Part shown: in pieces, positions 31,368-40,232 of the stretch
How positions within the stretch are numbered: the stretch's first letter is position 1
Layout: the number at the start of each line of letters is the position of its first letter
Source of the DNA: DAIDKA01 sp035503515
GTDB lineage: Bacteria > Pseudomonadota > Gammaproteobacteria > Steroidobacterales > Steroidobacteraceae
Assembly: GCA_035503515.1 (NCBI GenBank)
Contig: DATJTJ010000016.1
Location: forward strand, 1-64,000
Direction of reading: 5' to 3'
Length of the DNA: 64,000 nucleotides
Translations under genes and position numbers: made by a program
Notes under the pieces: model-generated
What the model was told of the DNA's origin: nothing
Databases searched by the model: none
What the model saw: the letters and a program-made list of their open reading frames with translations, nothing else

Positions 31368-34130
31368 TCAGGAATGCAGCGACGCTTGGCGGCTGCGAAC
31401 AGGCCCGGTGGCGATGCCGGTTTGCGCGGCCTTATCGGCCGCGAGCGCCCGCACCATGACCGTTTCTGTGAGCGGTCGTTCACGTTTCAATTCGCGCAGC
31501 AGTGCCCGGCACTGTCGTCCGCCCACCGGCTTGCTGAACAGATAGCCTTGGGCAAAATCGCACCCGTATTCGCGCAGCAGGTCGGCCTGCTCGGCGGTTT
31601 CCACACCCTCGGCCACGGTCTTCAACCCCAGCTTCCGGGCCATATCGATGACGGCGTGAATGAGCGGGATGTGGGAACTGCCCGCGCCGAGATCCCGGAC
31701 GAAGGAGCGATCGATCTTCAAGGTATCCACGGGCATGCGATTGAGGTAGCCGAGGTTTGAGTAGCCGGTGCCGAAATCATCGATCAGAATCTGCGAGCCC
31801 TGTTCGCGCAGCCGCCTGAGCGTGTCCAGGAATTTCTCCTGTTCCTTCATCATCGCGGACTCAGTCACCTCGAAGCGAAGCCACTGGCAATCGATTCGAT
31901 GTCGCGCCGCGATCTGCACCACTTCCCTGGCGAAATCGGTACGCTCGAATTGCAGCGGGGAAACATTAACCGCAATCGGCACGATGGGTACTTCATGGTC
32001 GAGCCAGGCGCGAATCTGTGCGCCCACGATGTCTACTGCCTGCAGCCCCAGTTCGGCGATCAGCCCGTTCTTTTCCGCGACCGATATGAAGTGCAGAGGG
32101 GATATGATGCCGCGCTCTGGGTGCCGCCAGCGCATTAGCGCCTCGAGCGAGGCCAACCGTCCGGTTTTCAGGTCTACGAGTGGCTGATATTCCATGAAGA
32201 TCTGAGAAGTCCCGAGGGCATGGCGCAGCGCCTGTTCGAGCGCGACGTGCTCGCTCAGCCGCACGTCCATGTCGGCGGCGAAGAACCGGTGACAGTCGCG
32301 GCCGGCTTCCTTGGCCTGGTACAGGGCGATGTCGGCGTGCTTCTGCAGTGCCTCAAAGTCCATGCCATCGGCGGGATACACGGCAACACCGACGCTGGCT
32401 GTGACCGTGACCGTCTGGCCCTCCATCAGGATCGGGGCGCGCACGGCGCTCTGGACCCGCGTTGCCATGGATTCGATGGCCTCACGATCCGCCATCAGCG
32501 GTGCGACGATGACGAATTCATCTCCACCCATTCTGGCAACTACGGTGTGCGGGGGCATCGCGGCGCGCATGCGACGCGCGACTACCTGCAACAGTCGATC
32601 GCCAGCGCCGTGACCGAGGGAGTCGTTGATGTTCTTGAAATTGTCGATGTCCACGTACATCAGTGCCAGACTGCGGTCTGCGGTACCGACGTTGCGCAAA
32701 ACCCGAGGCACCTTACGGTTTAGGTAGAGACGGTTGGGTAAACCGGTGAGCGGATCGTGCTGCGCCAGCGTCGAGAGTTTGCGGCGTGTCTCTCGCTCCC
32801 GGTCGGCGGCCGCCTTGCGATGACTGATGTCGTGGCCCACGAGCGTGAGCACGGAGCGCCCCTGGAGGTTGAGGCTGCTGATGGTGACTTCCGCATCCGT
32901 CCAGCCGTCGGCACCGAAGGCGCGCGACTCCTGCACGACGCGATCCCCGGGCGCGGCCAGCGCCGTGCGCAGCACGTCGGGCGTGATTTCCGGGAATACG
33001 TCCCGGACGGCGTAGTGATCAATCGCTTCGCGCCGGCAATGCAGGGCCTTGAGCACGGTATCGTTCGCTTCCACGATCTCCAGCGTCTCACCATCGAGTA
33101 CCAGGATCGACTCGCGCAGCTGGGCGGCGATGTTCTGGTATTGCAGCTCGACGGAACTCTGGGCCGCGAAGCTGCGCTGCAGGCGCCGTATGAGCCAGAA
33201 CACCGCGCCCCCAAAGCAGATGAACATGACGCCGATGGTCGCCAGCATCATCCAGGTGGTCCGGCGTCCCAGGGCGAAGATGGTTCGCGGCAGCTGCGTA
33301 CTGAACAGCGCAATGGGCTTGAGATCGGCGTCGCGAACGACGGCATATGCAGTGATCTGCCGCTCATTATCCGGCACAGTAAAGGTCTGCTGCGTGGCGG
33401 TGTCGCCGCCCAGCCACGCCCGGACCGCGGCGGGCAGCGTTCTGCGTGCACCCGCAGGCCCGGCAAGGCTGATCATCTGGACCGGCAGTTCGCTCGTGTC
33501 GCGGATGCGCTGTACGTCGCCTTCCTCGATGAAGCGGGCGAACAGCATTGTCGCACCGCTGCCCTGGGTCTGGTCGGTACTGCGGATTTCGCGCGCGGCA
33601 ACTGCGGTAAGCCCATGTGCGGTAGCGACCAGCCCGGTGACGGGCGAAAAGTCGGCTGCGTGCACCGGTGGGAGATAGCGCGTCAGATCCTGCAGCGCGG
33701 CCCGCGGCGCGGGTGAAACGACCGGCGCTCCGGAGCGATCCGTGATCCCGGAATAGACCTCGTGCCCATCGCGGTCGATGATCCACACCAGATCGACGTG
33801 CATGCCCAAGAAGGTATCACGCACCAGATTGGCATCGATGTAGTGCTGGTTGCGATCCTGGAGAAATTGCACCGAGTCGTCCCATTGCGCGTAGTCGCGG
33901 TTGCTGATCGCGAGCTGACGCAGATCCGCCTCGAACGCCCGATAGACTTGTAGGGCCTTCTGTGTGGAGGCCTCAAACTCGACACGCTGGAAGCTGTCCA
34001 TGAGGGTGGGGCCTGTCACCATGGCACCACCGGCGAGTACGAGTGCCACCAGGGCCAGAAAGATGGCCCATGGCAGCCACCGGGGCCAGTTGGGCCGATG
34101 GGATGCACTTGGAGGAACAGGAGTATTCAC
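31368..34130 (-). CDS. Membrane CHASE4-PAS-GGDEF-EAL c-di-GMP enzyme
   Basis: A 920-residue inner-membrane signalling protein. Helix 1 is about residues 18-40. A periplasmic CHASE4 domain (about 60-210) is marked by SNRDYAQWDDSVQFLQDRNQHYIDANL and VDLVWIIDRDGHEVYSGI. Helix 2 is about 292-315, PAS about 330-440. GGDEF is intact (ARMGGDEF, residues 535-539) with no RxxD inhibitory site just before it. The EAL domain starts at EALMRWRHP (663) and keeps DDFGTGYSNLGYLNRMPVDTLKIDRSFV. Both synthase and phosphodiesterase sites look complete, so the balance probably depends on the CHASE4 ligand. It is monocistronic. Confidence 0.93.
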   Translation of the reverse strand: MNTPVPPSASHRPNWPRWLPWAIFLALVALVLAGGAMVTGPTLMDSFQRVEFEASTQKALQVYRAFEADLRQLAISNRDYAQWDDSVQFLQDRNQHYIDANLVRDTFLGMHVDLVWIIDRDGHEVYSGITDRSGAPVVSPAPRAALQDLTRYLPPVHAADFSPVTGLVATAHGLTAVAAREIRSTDQTQGSGATMLFARFIEEGDVQRIRDTSELPVQMISLAGPAGARRTLPAAVRAWLGGDTATQQTFTVPDNERQITAYAVVRDADLKPIALFSTQLPRTIFALGRRTTWMMLATIGVMFICFGGAVFWLIRRLQRSFAAQSSVELQYQNIAAQLRESILVLDGETLEIVEANDTVLKALHCRREAIDHYAVRDVFPEITPDVLRTALAAPGDRVVQESRAFGADGWTDAEVTISSLNLQGRSVLTLVGHDISHRKAAADRERETRRKLSTLAQHDPLTGLPNRLYLNRKVPRVLRNVGTADRSLALMYVDIDNFKNINDSLGHGAGDRLLQVVARRMRAAMPPHTVVARMGGDEFVIVAPLMADREAIESMATRVQSAVRAPILMEGQTVTVTASVGVAVYPADGMDFEALQKHADIALYQAKEAGRDCHRFFAADMDVRLSEHVALEQALRHALGTSQIFMEYQPLVDLKTGRLASLEALMRWRHPERGIISPLHFISVAEKNGLIAELGLQAVDIVGAQIRAWLDHEVPIVPIAVNVSPLQFERTDFAREVVQIAARHRIDCQWLRFEVTESAMMKEQEKFLDTLRRLREQGSQILIDDFGTGYSNLGYLNRMPVDTLKIDRSFVRDLGAGSSHIPLIHAVIDMARKLGLKTVAEGVETAEQADLLREYGCDFAQGYLFSKPVGGRQCRALLRELKRERPLTETVMVRALAADKAAQTGIATGPVRSRQASLHS

Positions 34131-34425
34131 GCGCCGGCATTATCAGGTTTATGGGCGAGCGTGGCGCGTACGCATTTCTACGTAGACGCCAAAATGTGTG
34201 AGGCGCGTCTCAGGAGCGGCTTTGCACGGTGCTTGCCGGCGCGGGCCTAGGGGTTGACCTGATTGTGTACGGTTCGCGGATTTATGACGGAGCGCCGATG
34301 CGGCCTGCGAGCGTCACGCGCAGGCCGCGGTACTCCCACTGACAATTTTTGCGTCATCATCACCGGTGCGCTGGTCATTGAGGCACGGTTGCCGGCGTCA
34401 CCCTATTACAAGAGGCAGCGTCGGC
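34131..34425. other. Intergenic stretch without a gene
   Basis: Between the GGDEF-EAL gene and the AraC gene, both on the minus strand. No convincing frame, repeat or terminator. It should contain the promoter of the GGDEF-EAL gene. GC content begins to fall here and stays lower to about 37.4 kb. Confidence 0.5.
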
Positions 34426-35403
34426 TTATTTAGGTGGCTGTCGAGACGCCGACGGCCATTGACCCCACAACGTTCTGAAGTCCCGGCTGAAGTGACTCAG
34501 ATCGGCAAAGCCGCACATCGCGGCCACCTCCCCGACAGCGCGGAACGGCGGACCCTCCCGCAGCAGGTCCCGTGCCCTGCACAGACGCCGCTGTTTTGAG
34601 AACTCAGCCGGTGAGTAGCCCCTGTATTTGCGAAATGTCCGGTAGAGGGTTCGCGCGCTGCAGCCTGTGAGTGCGGCGACTTCCTCGATCATGAAAGGTT
34701 TGTGCAGGTTGGCGGCGATGTACTCCTCAACCCTCAGCACCTGCCAAGGTGCCGCGATGGCTGTGTCGCGCTCGAATAGATGCCGGGCGTTGTGGCCGGC
34801 GTGGGTGAGCAGCGTCACCATCAGCGCCTGCTCGAGCTCTGTTTCCACGAAGCGATGGGGCGCGGGACCGGAGACGCAGTGCACCAGGTCGTGAAGTATG
34901 CCCAACAGGGGACGCGCGGCCGGTAGCGTCAGGTCGAGCCGCGGATCGAACTCAAGCTGGCGTGGCGGGGCGTGCCCGGTGATGGCTGCGAACTTGCGGC
35001 TGAGGGCGGAGCGATCCACACGCCACACGAGCTGCTTGAAGTGTCGGCCGAAGCTCAGAGTGGCATCGGCGGCGGACATGCAGCCCTGATGGCCGACGAC
35101 ATCGATCCGGTGATGTCCCAACAGCGTCGTTCCCCGACCCGACCGGGGAAACTGCACCCGGAGGTAATCGGTTTCGGCAAACCTAATCTGGACCGGTTCG
35201 CCGTAAGAGCAGAACCATAGTTCCCCGCCGGGCAGGCGATGCCGATTCGCAAGCACGTTCACGCGACGTTCGGTAGGGGCCTCCATGCACACCGCGCCCA
35301 GATAGGACTCGACGCACGAGACGAGATCGGCGACCGTCGAGGCAGCAAAGGCCGGCTCATCGGCCATGGGTATCTCAGGTAGAGGCATACCGAATCCGTG
35401 CAA
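34426..35403 (-). CDS. AraC family transcriptional regulator
   Basis: A 325-residue regulator. The N-terminal about 200 residues form an AraC_binding_2-like ligand domain. The C-terminal pair of helix-turn-helix motifs is clear: KPFMIEEVAALTGCSARTLYRTFRKYRGYSPAEFSKQRRLCRARDLLREG, then VGEVAAMCGFADLSHFSRDFRTLWGQWPSAS. It is of the type that controls catabolic or stress genes from a neighbouring promoter. The start could be 35403 or the ATG at 35388. It is divergent from the PAS-like gene, with a gap of about 170 bp. Confidence 0.87.
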   Translation of the reverse strand: MHGFGMPLPEIPMADEPAFAASTVADLVSCVESYLGAVCMEAPTERRVNVLANRHRLPGGELWFCSYGEPVQIRFAETDYLRVQFPRSGRGTTLLGHHRIDVVGHQGCMSAADATLSFGRHFKQLVWRVDRSALSRKFAAITGHAPPRQLEFDPRLDLTLPAARPLLGILHDLVHCVSGPAPHRFVETELEQALMVTLLTHAGHNARHLFERDTAIAAPWQVLRVEEYIAANLHKPFMIEEVAALTGCSARTLYRTFRKYRGYSPAEFSKQRRLCRARDLLREGPPFRAVGEVAAMCGFADLSHFSRDFRTLWGQWPSASRQPPK

Positions 35404-35576
35404 TCAAGCGACCGCCAACTGGCATGGACGGCCATGTTCTGGCAGTTCCCGCCATACCGCGGCGGACGACGGCCACCATGACCCCGATCTGGCGCTTAAC
35501 GCCAAAGGTTGGCACAACGGGCAATGTCGTCTAACGCCTGAGGTTGATATCGTGCGGCCGGAATATTGGAGCATGC

Positions 35577-36053
35577 ATGAGACGAGAATCAACCTCTGGT
35601 GGGACTGCGGCGCCGCATGGAGCGGCATCCGGCGTACTGCTGTTGTGTGCGCCAGAGACGTACGGCCGCGACGATGTGAGGAGAAAGATATTAGATGTCC
35701 TGCCGGTTTGCGTCGAGTGGATTGATCTTAGCGGATTTGTGATTTACCAGAATCCCGCTGCCTGCAGGGAATGGGCGTTGGCCCGGAAACCCGAAAGACC
35801 ACTGCTGTGGCTGGGGAGGTGGAATGACCCGTGCCACAGGCGCTTGAACGATGCAATTCTCCAGGCCCAGATGGGCAATCGCTGCCGCGTTCTGGCAGAT
35901 CGGACGGTCGGGGGTGTTGTCTTGAGATATGACATCACGCTTAATCCGCTGAAGAGCTTTCCGACCGGTCGCGAAGTGCTTGCAGTATCCACGCCCATCG
36001 GCTCGGGGCCATCAGTGTCCAACTTTCAGCTGCTGCCAGGCAGCCATGGATGA
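35577..36053 (+). CDS. Solitary PAS-like domain protein
   Basis: A 158-residue protein. From about residue 38 it reads like a PAS fold: VLPVCVEWIDLSGFVIYQNPAACREWA, followed by a strand-rich end (GGVVLRYDITLNPLKSFPTGREVLAVST). No enzymatic or DNA-binding output domain follows, so it may be a stand-alone sensor or a remnant. The ATG at 35577 is supported by GGAG at 35568-35571. Codon use is noticeably less GC-rich than in the surrounding housekeeping genes. A second PAS-like gene lies 261 bp downstream. Confidence 0.5.
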   Translation: MRRESTSGGTAAPHGAASGVLLLCAPETYGRDDVRRKILDVLPVCVEWIDLSGFVIYQNPAACREWALARKPERPLLWLGRWNDPCHRRLNDAILQAQMGNRCRVLADRTVGGVVLRYDITLNPLKSFPTGREVLAVSTPIGSGPSVSNFQLLPGSHG

Positions 36054-36314
36054 TCGGTACAGGCTCCGTGTCAGTATGCAGCGTTTGCTGCCTGGAATGG
36101 ACAGGATATGCGGAGATAGTCGTGGGCCTGGATCGCGCGGCCCGCGCGCGATTCCTGCGGATCAACGGGAATAGGCAGTTACGCGTACAGTAACTGGGTC
36201 CCCAATCCCGAGTGATCCCGGGCCGCTCGACGCAGGGCAATGGACTGCGAGAACTACGCATGGAATGCGGCACCTGCAACCCCGTACAGTACCCAGGATG
36301 TGCAGGGGGCGCCG

Positions 36315-36941
36315 ATGGCGATGATAACGGATCGATTCAGCGCTCTGCTCGCTGACTTTGACCTTACAGCGCTTGATCGGCATGCGAGTTCAGTGCTGGC
36401 TGTCGACAGAGCGCTGAGCATCGGGTACCTGAACGATGGCTGGTTCCGGTTCGCGGCGGAGAACGGCGGCGAGCCTGCCATTGCGGAGCATTGGGGTCTT
36501 GGGAGTAGCCTCTGGAGCGCGATTCCAGCTCCATTGCAGGGCTATTTCGCAAACCTGTTTGCCAGGGCATTTGCCTTGAATCCGGAGACCGAATTGCATC
36601 CGCTGCTTCATCATTACGAGTGCTCCTCGCCTGAACGCCATCGGCACTGCACCCTGGGAATCTACTCGCTGAAAAAGGGCGAGGGACTGCTTCTGGTTCA
36701 TTCCGTGCGGGTGGAGAGGCCATGGAGTTCCGAGGAGCGGGAAACGGTGCCCGGGCACGGCTATACGAACCAGAGCGGGCTGACCTTGCAGTGCTCGAAT
36801 TGCCGGCGCGTTCGATTCGACCAGGATGATAGGCAGTGGCATTACGTTCCGGACTGGATCCGCACCAGTCCGCCAAAAACCAGCCACGGACTATGCCCGG
36901 TCTGCCTCGACTATTACTACCCGGGCAGCCGTGAACCTTGA
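36315..36941 (+). CDS. PAS-like protein with C-terminal zinc-ribbon
   Basis: A 208-residue protein: an N-terminal PAS-like part (residues about 20-135: SVLAVDRALSIGYLNDGWFRFAAENGG) and a C-terminal four-cysteine module, Cys160-x2-Cys163 and Cys194-x2-Cys197, in LQCSNCRRVRFDQD and HGLCPVCLDYYYPG. This CxxC-(WHYVPDWI)-HGxCPxC pattern is a recurring tail on PAS/GAF signalling proteins, usually attached to kinases or receivers; here it stands alone. AGGGGG at 36304-36309 supports the ATG at 36315, though the frame opens at 36240. The partner is unknown. Confidence 0.65.
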   Translation: MAMITDRFSALLADFDLTALDRHASSVLAVDRALSIGYLNDGWFRFAAENGGEPAIAEHWGLGSSLWSAIPAPLQGYFANLFARAFALNPETELHPLLHHYECSSPERHRHCTLGIYSLKKGEGLLLVHSVRVERPWSSEERETVPGHGYTNQSGLTLQCSNCRRVRFDQDDRQWHYVPDWIRTSPPKTSHGLCPVCLDYYYPGSREP

Positions 36942-37075
36942 CTCATTGGGAGCGGCGCGAGCCGCGATGTGGAACGGAATTCCAGCGCGCGGTTCTGCGT
37001 GTCCGCGCAGCGACTTGGTGTGCGAACTGCGGTTTGGGTCTGCAGGTTGGGACCCCCACAGACAGGCCAGAGCGG

Positions 37076-37458
37076 TCACGCGTCTGCGAACGGCATCGCC
37101 TGCACCAAAGACTCAGTGGGTGCCTGCGGCCACGGTTCGATCCGCGGTGTGATCAGGTTGCGGTAGATGCTCGGGCGATGCTCAAAGAAGAGTAATGCCA
37201 CGACATCGCTCGTATCGGTCAGGTATGGCTTGCTGCCGAGCCTCGAGGCGAGGTAGTCCAGGTTCTCGCGATGCGCCGGATTCAAATCATCCAGGTCGTC
37301 TCGTGTACGTGACAGTCAAAACGCTTGCGGAACCAGCCGGAGCAGCGGACGTTGCAGGAATATTGTGGCGTGAAATGGCCGCTGTCAGTCCCTTTGATGT
37401 CATCGGTTGCGTTATATAGGATGTCCGCATCCACACCCCGGGAGGCGGCTTTAGCATG
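37076..37458 (-). pseudogene. Frameshifted gene remnant
   Basis: Reading leftwards, one frame from about 37458 encodes a protein-like Cys-rich stretch (GTDSGHFTPQYSCNVRCSG, then FRKRFDCHVHETTW) and hits a TGA at 37282-37284. A second frame, overlapping from about 37324, continues with NPAHRENLDYLASRLG and TDTSDVVALLFFEHRPSIYRNLI and stops at 37076. The natural continuation from HVHETTW to NPAHREN crosses a single-base frameshift near 37285-37300. The 5' part of the gene is missing, so this is most likely a decayed fragment. No family named with confidence. Confidence 0.5.
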
Positions 37459-37893
37459 ATTCGGCAGGGCGTAAGAGTTGCGGCCGCGCTGCTGCTCCTG
37501 ACCGCGACCTCAGCCGTGCATGCACAGGGCGCGCCTGCGGGTCTGTGGAAGACGGTCGACGACAGCACCGGGCAGGACAAGTCGCTGGTGCGCATCACCG
37601 AAGCAGGTGGGATGCTGACGGGAAAGGTCGAGAAGCTGCTGCACCCGAGCAGACCCGATCCGCTGTGTGACAAGTGCACCGACGCGCGCCGCGGCAAACC
37701 CATCACCGGCCTCACGATCATCAGCGGAGTGCGGCAGCACGGCGCCGTCTGGGACGGCGGCAAGATCCTCGATCCGGAGAACGGCAAGGTCTACGGCGTG
37801 CGGCTGAAGCCGATCGAGGGCGGCACGAAACTCGAAGTGCGCGGTTACCTCGGTCCCTTCTTCCGCACCCAGACCTGGACGCGCGTCGAATGA
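37456..37893 (+). CDS. Periplasmic DUF2147 protein
   Basis: A 145-residue secreted protein with a signal peptide (AAALLLLTATSAVHAQG, cleavage near residue 23). The DUF2147 beta-barrel-like domain follows: GLWKTVDDSTGQDKSLVRITE, CDKCTDARRGKPITGLTIISG, WDGGKILDPENGKVYGV and KLEVRGYLGPFFRTQTW. DUF2147 proteins are envelope proteins of unknown function, often beside other small secreted proteins. The stop overlaps the next start (ATGA). Confidence 0.88.
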   Translation: MIRQGVRVAAALLLLTATSAVHAQGAPAGLWKTVDDSTGQDKSLVRITEAGGMLTGKVEKLLHPSRPDPLCDKCTDARRGKPITGLTIISGVRQHGAVWDGGKILDPENGKVYGVRLKPIEGGTKLEVRGYLGPFFRTQTWTRVE

Positions 37894-38330
37894 GCGCGCG
37901 CGCCGTCACGCGGCGATCGGCGGCGTTCGCTTCGCTCGCGGCGCTGGCTCTGCTCGCGCAGGCCGCGTCCGCCGATGACCCGACGACCGATCCCACCGAC
38001 CGGCAGACCCTGGAACGCTCGCTGTTCCTGTGCCGGTGGAAGACGACCCACGACGTGCCGGACAACGCGCCGAATCCCGCGGTATGCCGGAGCGACACGG
38101 TCTCGACCGATGTCGCGATGCTGCAGCTCAAGCAGTGGTGGACGTTTTGGGCGCGCCTGAACCCGGATGCGGCGCTGCGCGCCAACCAGCAGTTCAGCAC
38201 CGATTACGCGGCGTTCCAGGAGCGCCTGAAGCTCAAACCGGAAATTGCGCAGCAGCTGTTGCCGCCGGGGCTGAAACTGCAGAAGGATGACTGGCGGCTG
38301 AGACTGGTCCGCGAACTCAGTCGTCGTTAG
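37890..38330 (+). CDS. Secreted hypothetical protein coupled to DUF2147
   Basis: A 146-residue protein with a signal peptide (FASLAALALLAQAASA, cleavage near residue 28) and a helical mature part (CRWKTTHDVPDNAPNPAVC, then LKQWWTFWARLNPDAALRANQQFSTDYAAF). The two cysteines could form a disulfide in the periplasm. No family recognised. It starts inside the DUF2147 stop, so the pair should be made together, and its end overlaps the convergent GNAT gene by 14 bp. Confidence 0.6.
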   Translation: MSARAVTRRSAAFASLAALALLAQAASADDPTTDPTDRQTLERSLFLCRWKTTHDVPDNAPNPAVCRSDTVSTDVAMLQLKQWWTFWARLNPDAALRANQQFSTDYAAFQERLKLKPEIAQQLLPPGLKLQKDDWRLRLVRELSRR

Positions 38331-38787
38331 GCAGATCCTTGACGTACACCAGGAATCCGTGATGCCTGGCCACCTTTTCGTACAGCACTCGCGCCATCGA
38401 GTTGTCAGCCTGGGTCTGCCAGTAGATGCGCCTCGCACCATGCACCCGGGCGCGATCGTACACCGCCTCGATCAAGCCACGCCCGACGCCTCGGCCCCGC
38501 GCCTCGGGCACGGTGAAGAGGTCCTGCAGGTAGCAGACGGGCTCGATGCGGTTGGTACTGCGATGGAACAGGTAATGGGACAGCCCCACGAGGCGACCCT
38601 GCGCTTCGGCCACCAGCCCGAACACCGGCTCATCGGGATCCAGGAACCGCCGCCAGGTCGTCCCGGTGATGGCCACGGGCAGTGCGGTCGCATCCTTGCG
38701 GCCATAGAAGGCATTGTAGCCGGTCCACAATGGCAGCCAGTCGTCGTACTCCGAATCCTCGACGGACCGGACGACGACGCCTGTCAC
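38317..38787 (-). CDS. GNAT family N-acetyltransferase
   Basis: A 156-residue acetyltransferase. The acetyl-CoA pyrophosphate loop is LFTVPEARGRGVGRGLIEAVYDRA (R/QxxGxG/A), followed by ARRIYWQTQADNSMARVLYEKVARHHGFLVYVKDL. This resembles small GNATs acting on polyamines, aminoglycosides or peptide N-termini; the substrate is unknown. Its start overlaps the DUF3455 stop by 4 bp. Confidence 0.88.
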   Translation of the reverse strand: MTGVVVRSVEDSEYDDWLPLWTGYNAFYGRKDATALPVAITGTTWRRFLDPDEPVFGLVAEAQGRLVGLSHYLFHRSTNRIEPVCYLQDLFTVPEARGRGVGRGLIEAVYDRARVHGARRIYWQTQADNSMARVLYEKVARHHGFLVYVKDLPNDD

Positions 38788-39335
38788 AGCCGCGTTCCGT
38801 AGAATTCGTAGGTGGCGCTGTAGGGCACGCGCACCTCCTTGCCGGCATTGGCGGCATCGCAGCCCTCAGCCGGCGCAACGCCGCCGACGGTATGAAGCCG
38901 CAGGACACTGCCCGTCGCCGCCAGTTTGCCGGACCCCGTGGTGCGTCGGGTGGTGAGCAGCAACCAGGGAATGGACTTGGTGGGGCTGTCGACGCGGGCC
39001 GTCACGTCGGCGATCACCGTGCTGCCGTCGTCGAACTGCCAGGTGGGGCCGGCGAAGTGCCTGCCCACCACGTGGCCCGAGGCGTCCTTCAGCTGCGCAT
39101 CCGGCGCGCTCAAGGTCCACTCGTACGTCGCCACCTGGCCCGCTTTCTGCGAACAGGCGTAGATCTGCACACCGGCACCCTGGACCTCGAGGATCCTCGA
39201 CTCGGACGTCGGCGGCCGCAGGATGAACGGAATGTCCGACGACGACTTGCCGTACAGGCCTTCCACGGTGGCACAGCCACCGACCGCCACCAGGGCGAGT
39301 GCGGAAAGAGTAGTGACGCCATGGGCGATACGCAT
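38784..39335 (-). CDS. DUF3455 lipoprotein
   Basis: A 183-residue protein with a lipoprotein signal (LSALALVAVGGC) and a DUF3455 domain: GAGVQIYACSQKAG, YEWTLSAPDAQLKDASGHVVGRHFAGPTWQFDDGSTV, TRRTTGSGKLAATGSVLRLHTVGGVAPAEGC and PYSATYEFY. The family is common in fungi and bacteria and is uncharacterised. GAGGGGGTT just upstream selects the ATG at 39335. It lies between the CmcJ-type gene and the GNAT gene on the same strand, probably one transcript. Confidence 0.88.
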   Translation of the reverse strand: MRIAHGVTTLSALALVAVGGCATVEGLYGKSSSDIPFILRPPTSESRILEVQGAGVQIYACSQKAGQVATYEWTLSAPDAQLKDASGHVVGRHFAGPTWQFDDGSTVIADVTARVDSPTKSIPWLLLTTRRTTGSGKLAATGSVLRLHTVGGVAPAEGCDAANAGKEVRVPYSATYEFYGTRL

Positions 39336-39349
39336 CGGAACCCCCTCAA

Positions 39350-40225
39350 TCAATCGAAATAGGCCGTGACCCGGAACTCGATGCTGGTCCGCGGCGCAGC
39401 GCCGCCGGCCGCTTCGTCCTTGAATGCCGTGTGCGGTACGCGCCAGGCGACCGAGTGATCGGAGTCGTAGAACTTGAACAGGACCGCTTCGTCGCGGCCC
39501 ATGTCGGGATAGTAATACCAGCGGTGTGACGGACTGAAGGTGAACACCGAGCCCGCCGGCAGGTTGTCTTCGGCGCTCAGCGGACCCTGGCGCGCGGCCT
39601 CATCCGGGATCGAATCGCCGAAGATGATCGGATTGAAGATGCCCTCCTCCGCGGCGACGCTCGCGGCATCGCATAACGCCAGCGGCCAGTCCTGCGGCGG
39701 CGCCGAAAAGGCCCTCCAGAAACTGCAGCTGATGAAGCGCGAATAGCCCGGACCGTGCGGGAAGGTCTTCGCGTACAGCAGCCCCGCTGCGCGCGGTGCC
39801 CGCGCGGGATCCTGGTCGACGTGGACCTGGTTGCCCGGCGGCTGCACGCCGCCTTTGCCGGCGAGGTACCGGCCGGTCCGGCGTCGCTCCCGGTCCTGCT
39901 CATCCGCGGTGCGGATCATCCAGCCCGAAGAGGCTGCGCGGGATGCGCCGGTCAATGCCCTGACGGTCTCCTCGACCTCCGCGGGGTAGCGTGCCGCGAC
40001 CTCCGCCGCATCGAAGAAATCCCGGACCGCGCTGCGATGTTCCACCAGGGTGATGCCCGCGCCATCCAGGGTCAGCGGCGCCTCCCGCGAGCGCGCATTG
40101 CAGACCTCGACGCTCCGGGGGTCGGTGCTGAAGGTATCCACCTCGACCCCGGAGGCGACGAAACGGCGATAGACGGCGGCCCCCGGCGCGGCGTAGTTCA
40201 GGACGGCGGCGGCGCTGGCAGGCAT
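39350..40225 (-). CDS. CmcJ/NvfI-type oxygenase family protein
   Basis: A 291-residue member of the CmcJ/NvfI/AsaB family, Fe(II)/2-oxoglutarate-like oxygenases best known from cephamycin and fungal natural-product pathways. Visible elements: GAGITLVEHRSAVRDFFDAAEVAARYPAEVEE at the N-terminal third, the metal-type HVDQ motif (about residue 133), FWRAFSAPPQDWPLALCDAASV, and HRWYYYPDMGRDEAVLFKFYDSD with HTAF and the C-terminal SIEFRVTAYFD. The bacterial homologues are uncharacterised. It lies 8 bp before the gltD stop on the same strand but has no evident link to glutamate metabolism. Confidence 0.8.
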   Translation of the reverse strand: MPASAAAVLNYAAPGAAVYRRFVASGVEVDTFSTDPRSVEVCNARSREAPLTLDGAGITLVEHRSAVRDFFDAAEVAARYPAEVEETVRALTGASRAASSGWMIRTADEQDRERRRTGRYLAGKGGVQPPGNQVHVDQDPARAPRAAGLLYAKTFPHGPGYSRFISCSFWRAFSAPPQDWPLALCDAASVAAEEGIFNPIIFGDSIPDEAARQGPLSAEDNLPAGSVFTFSPSHRWYYYPDMGRDEAVLFKFYDSDHSVAWRVPHTAFKDEAAGGAAPRTSIEFRVTAYFD

Positions 40226-40232
40226 GATCGCC

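Noticed and set aside
36938..37195. An 85-residue plus-strand frame after the PAS/zinc-ribbon gene
   Set aside because: Arg/Cys-rich with no domain, and it overlaps the better-supported minus-strand remnant.
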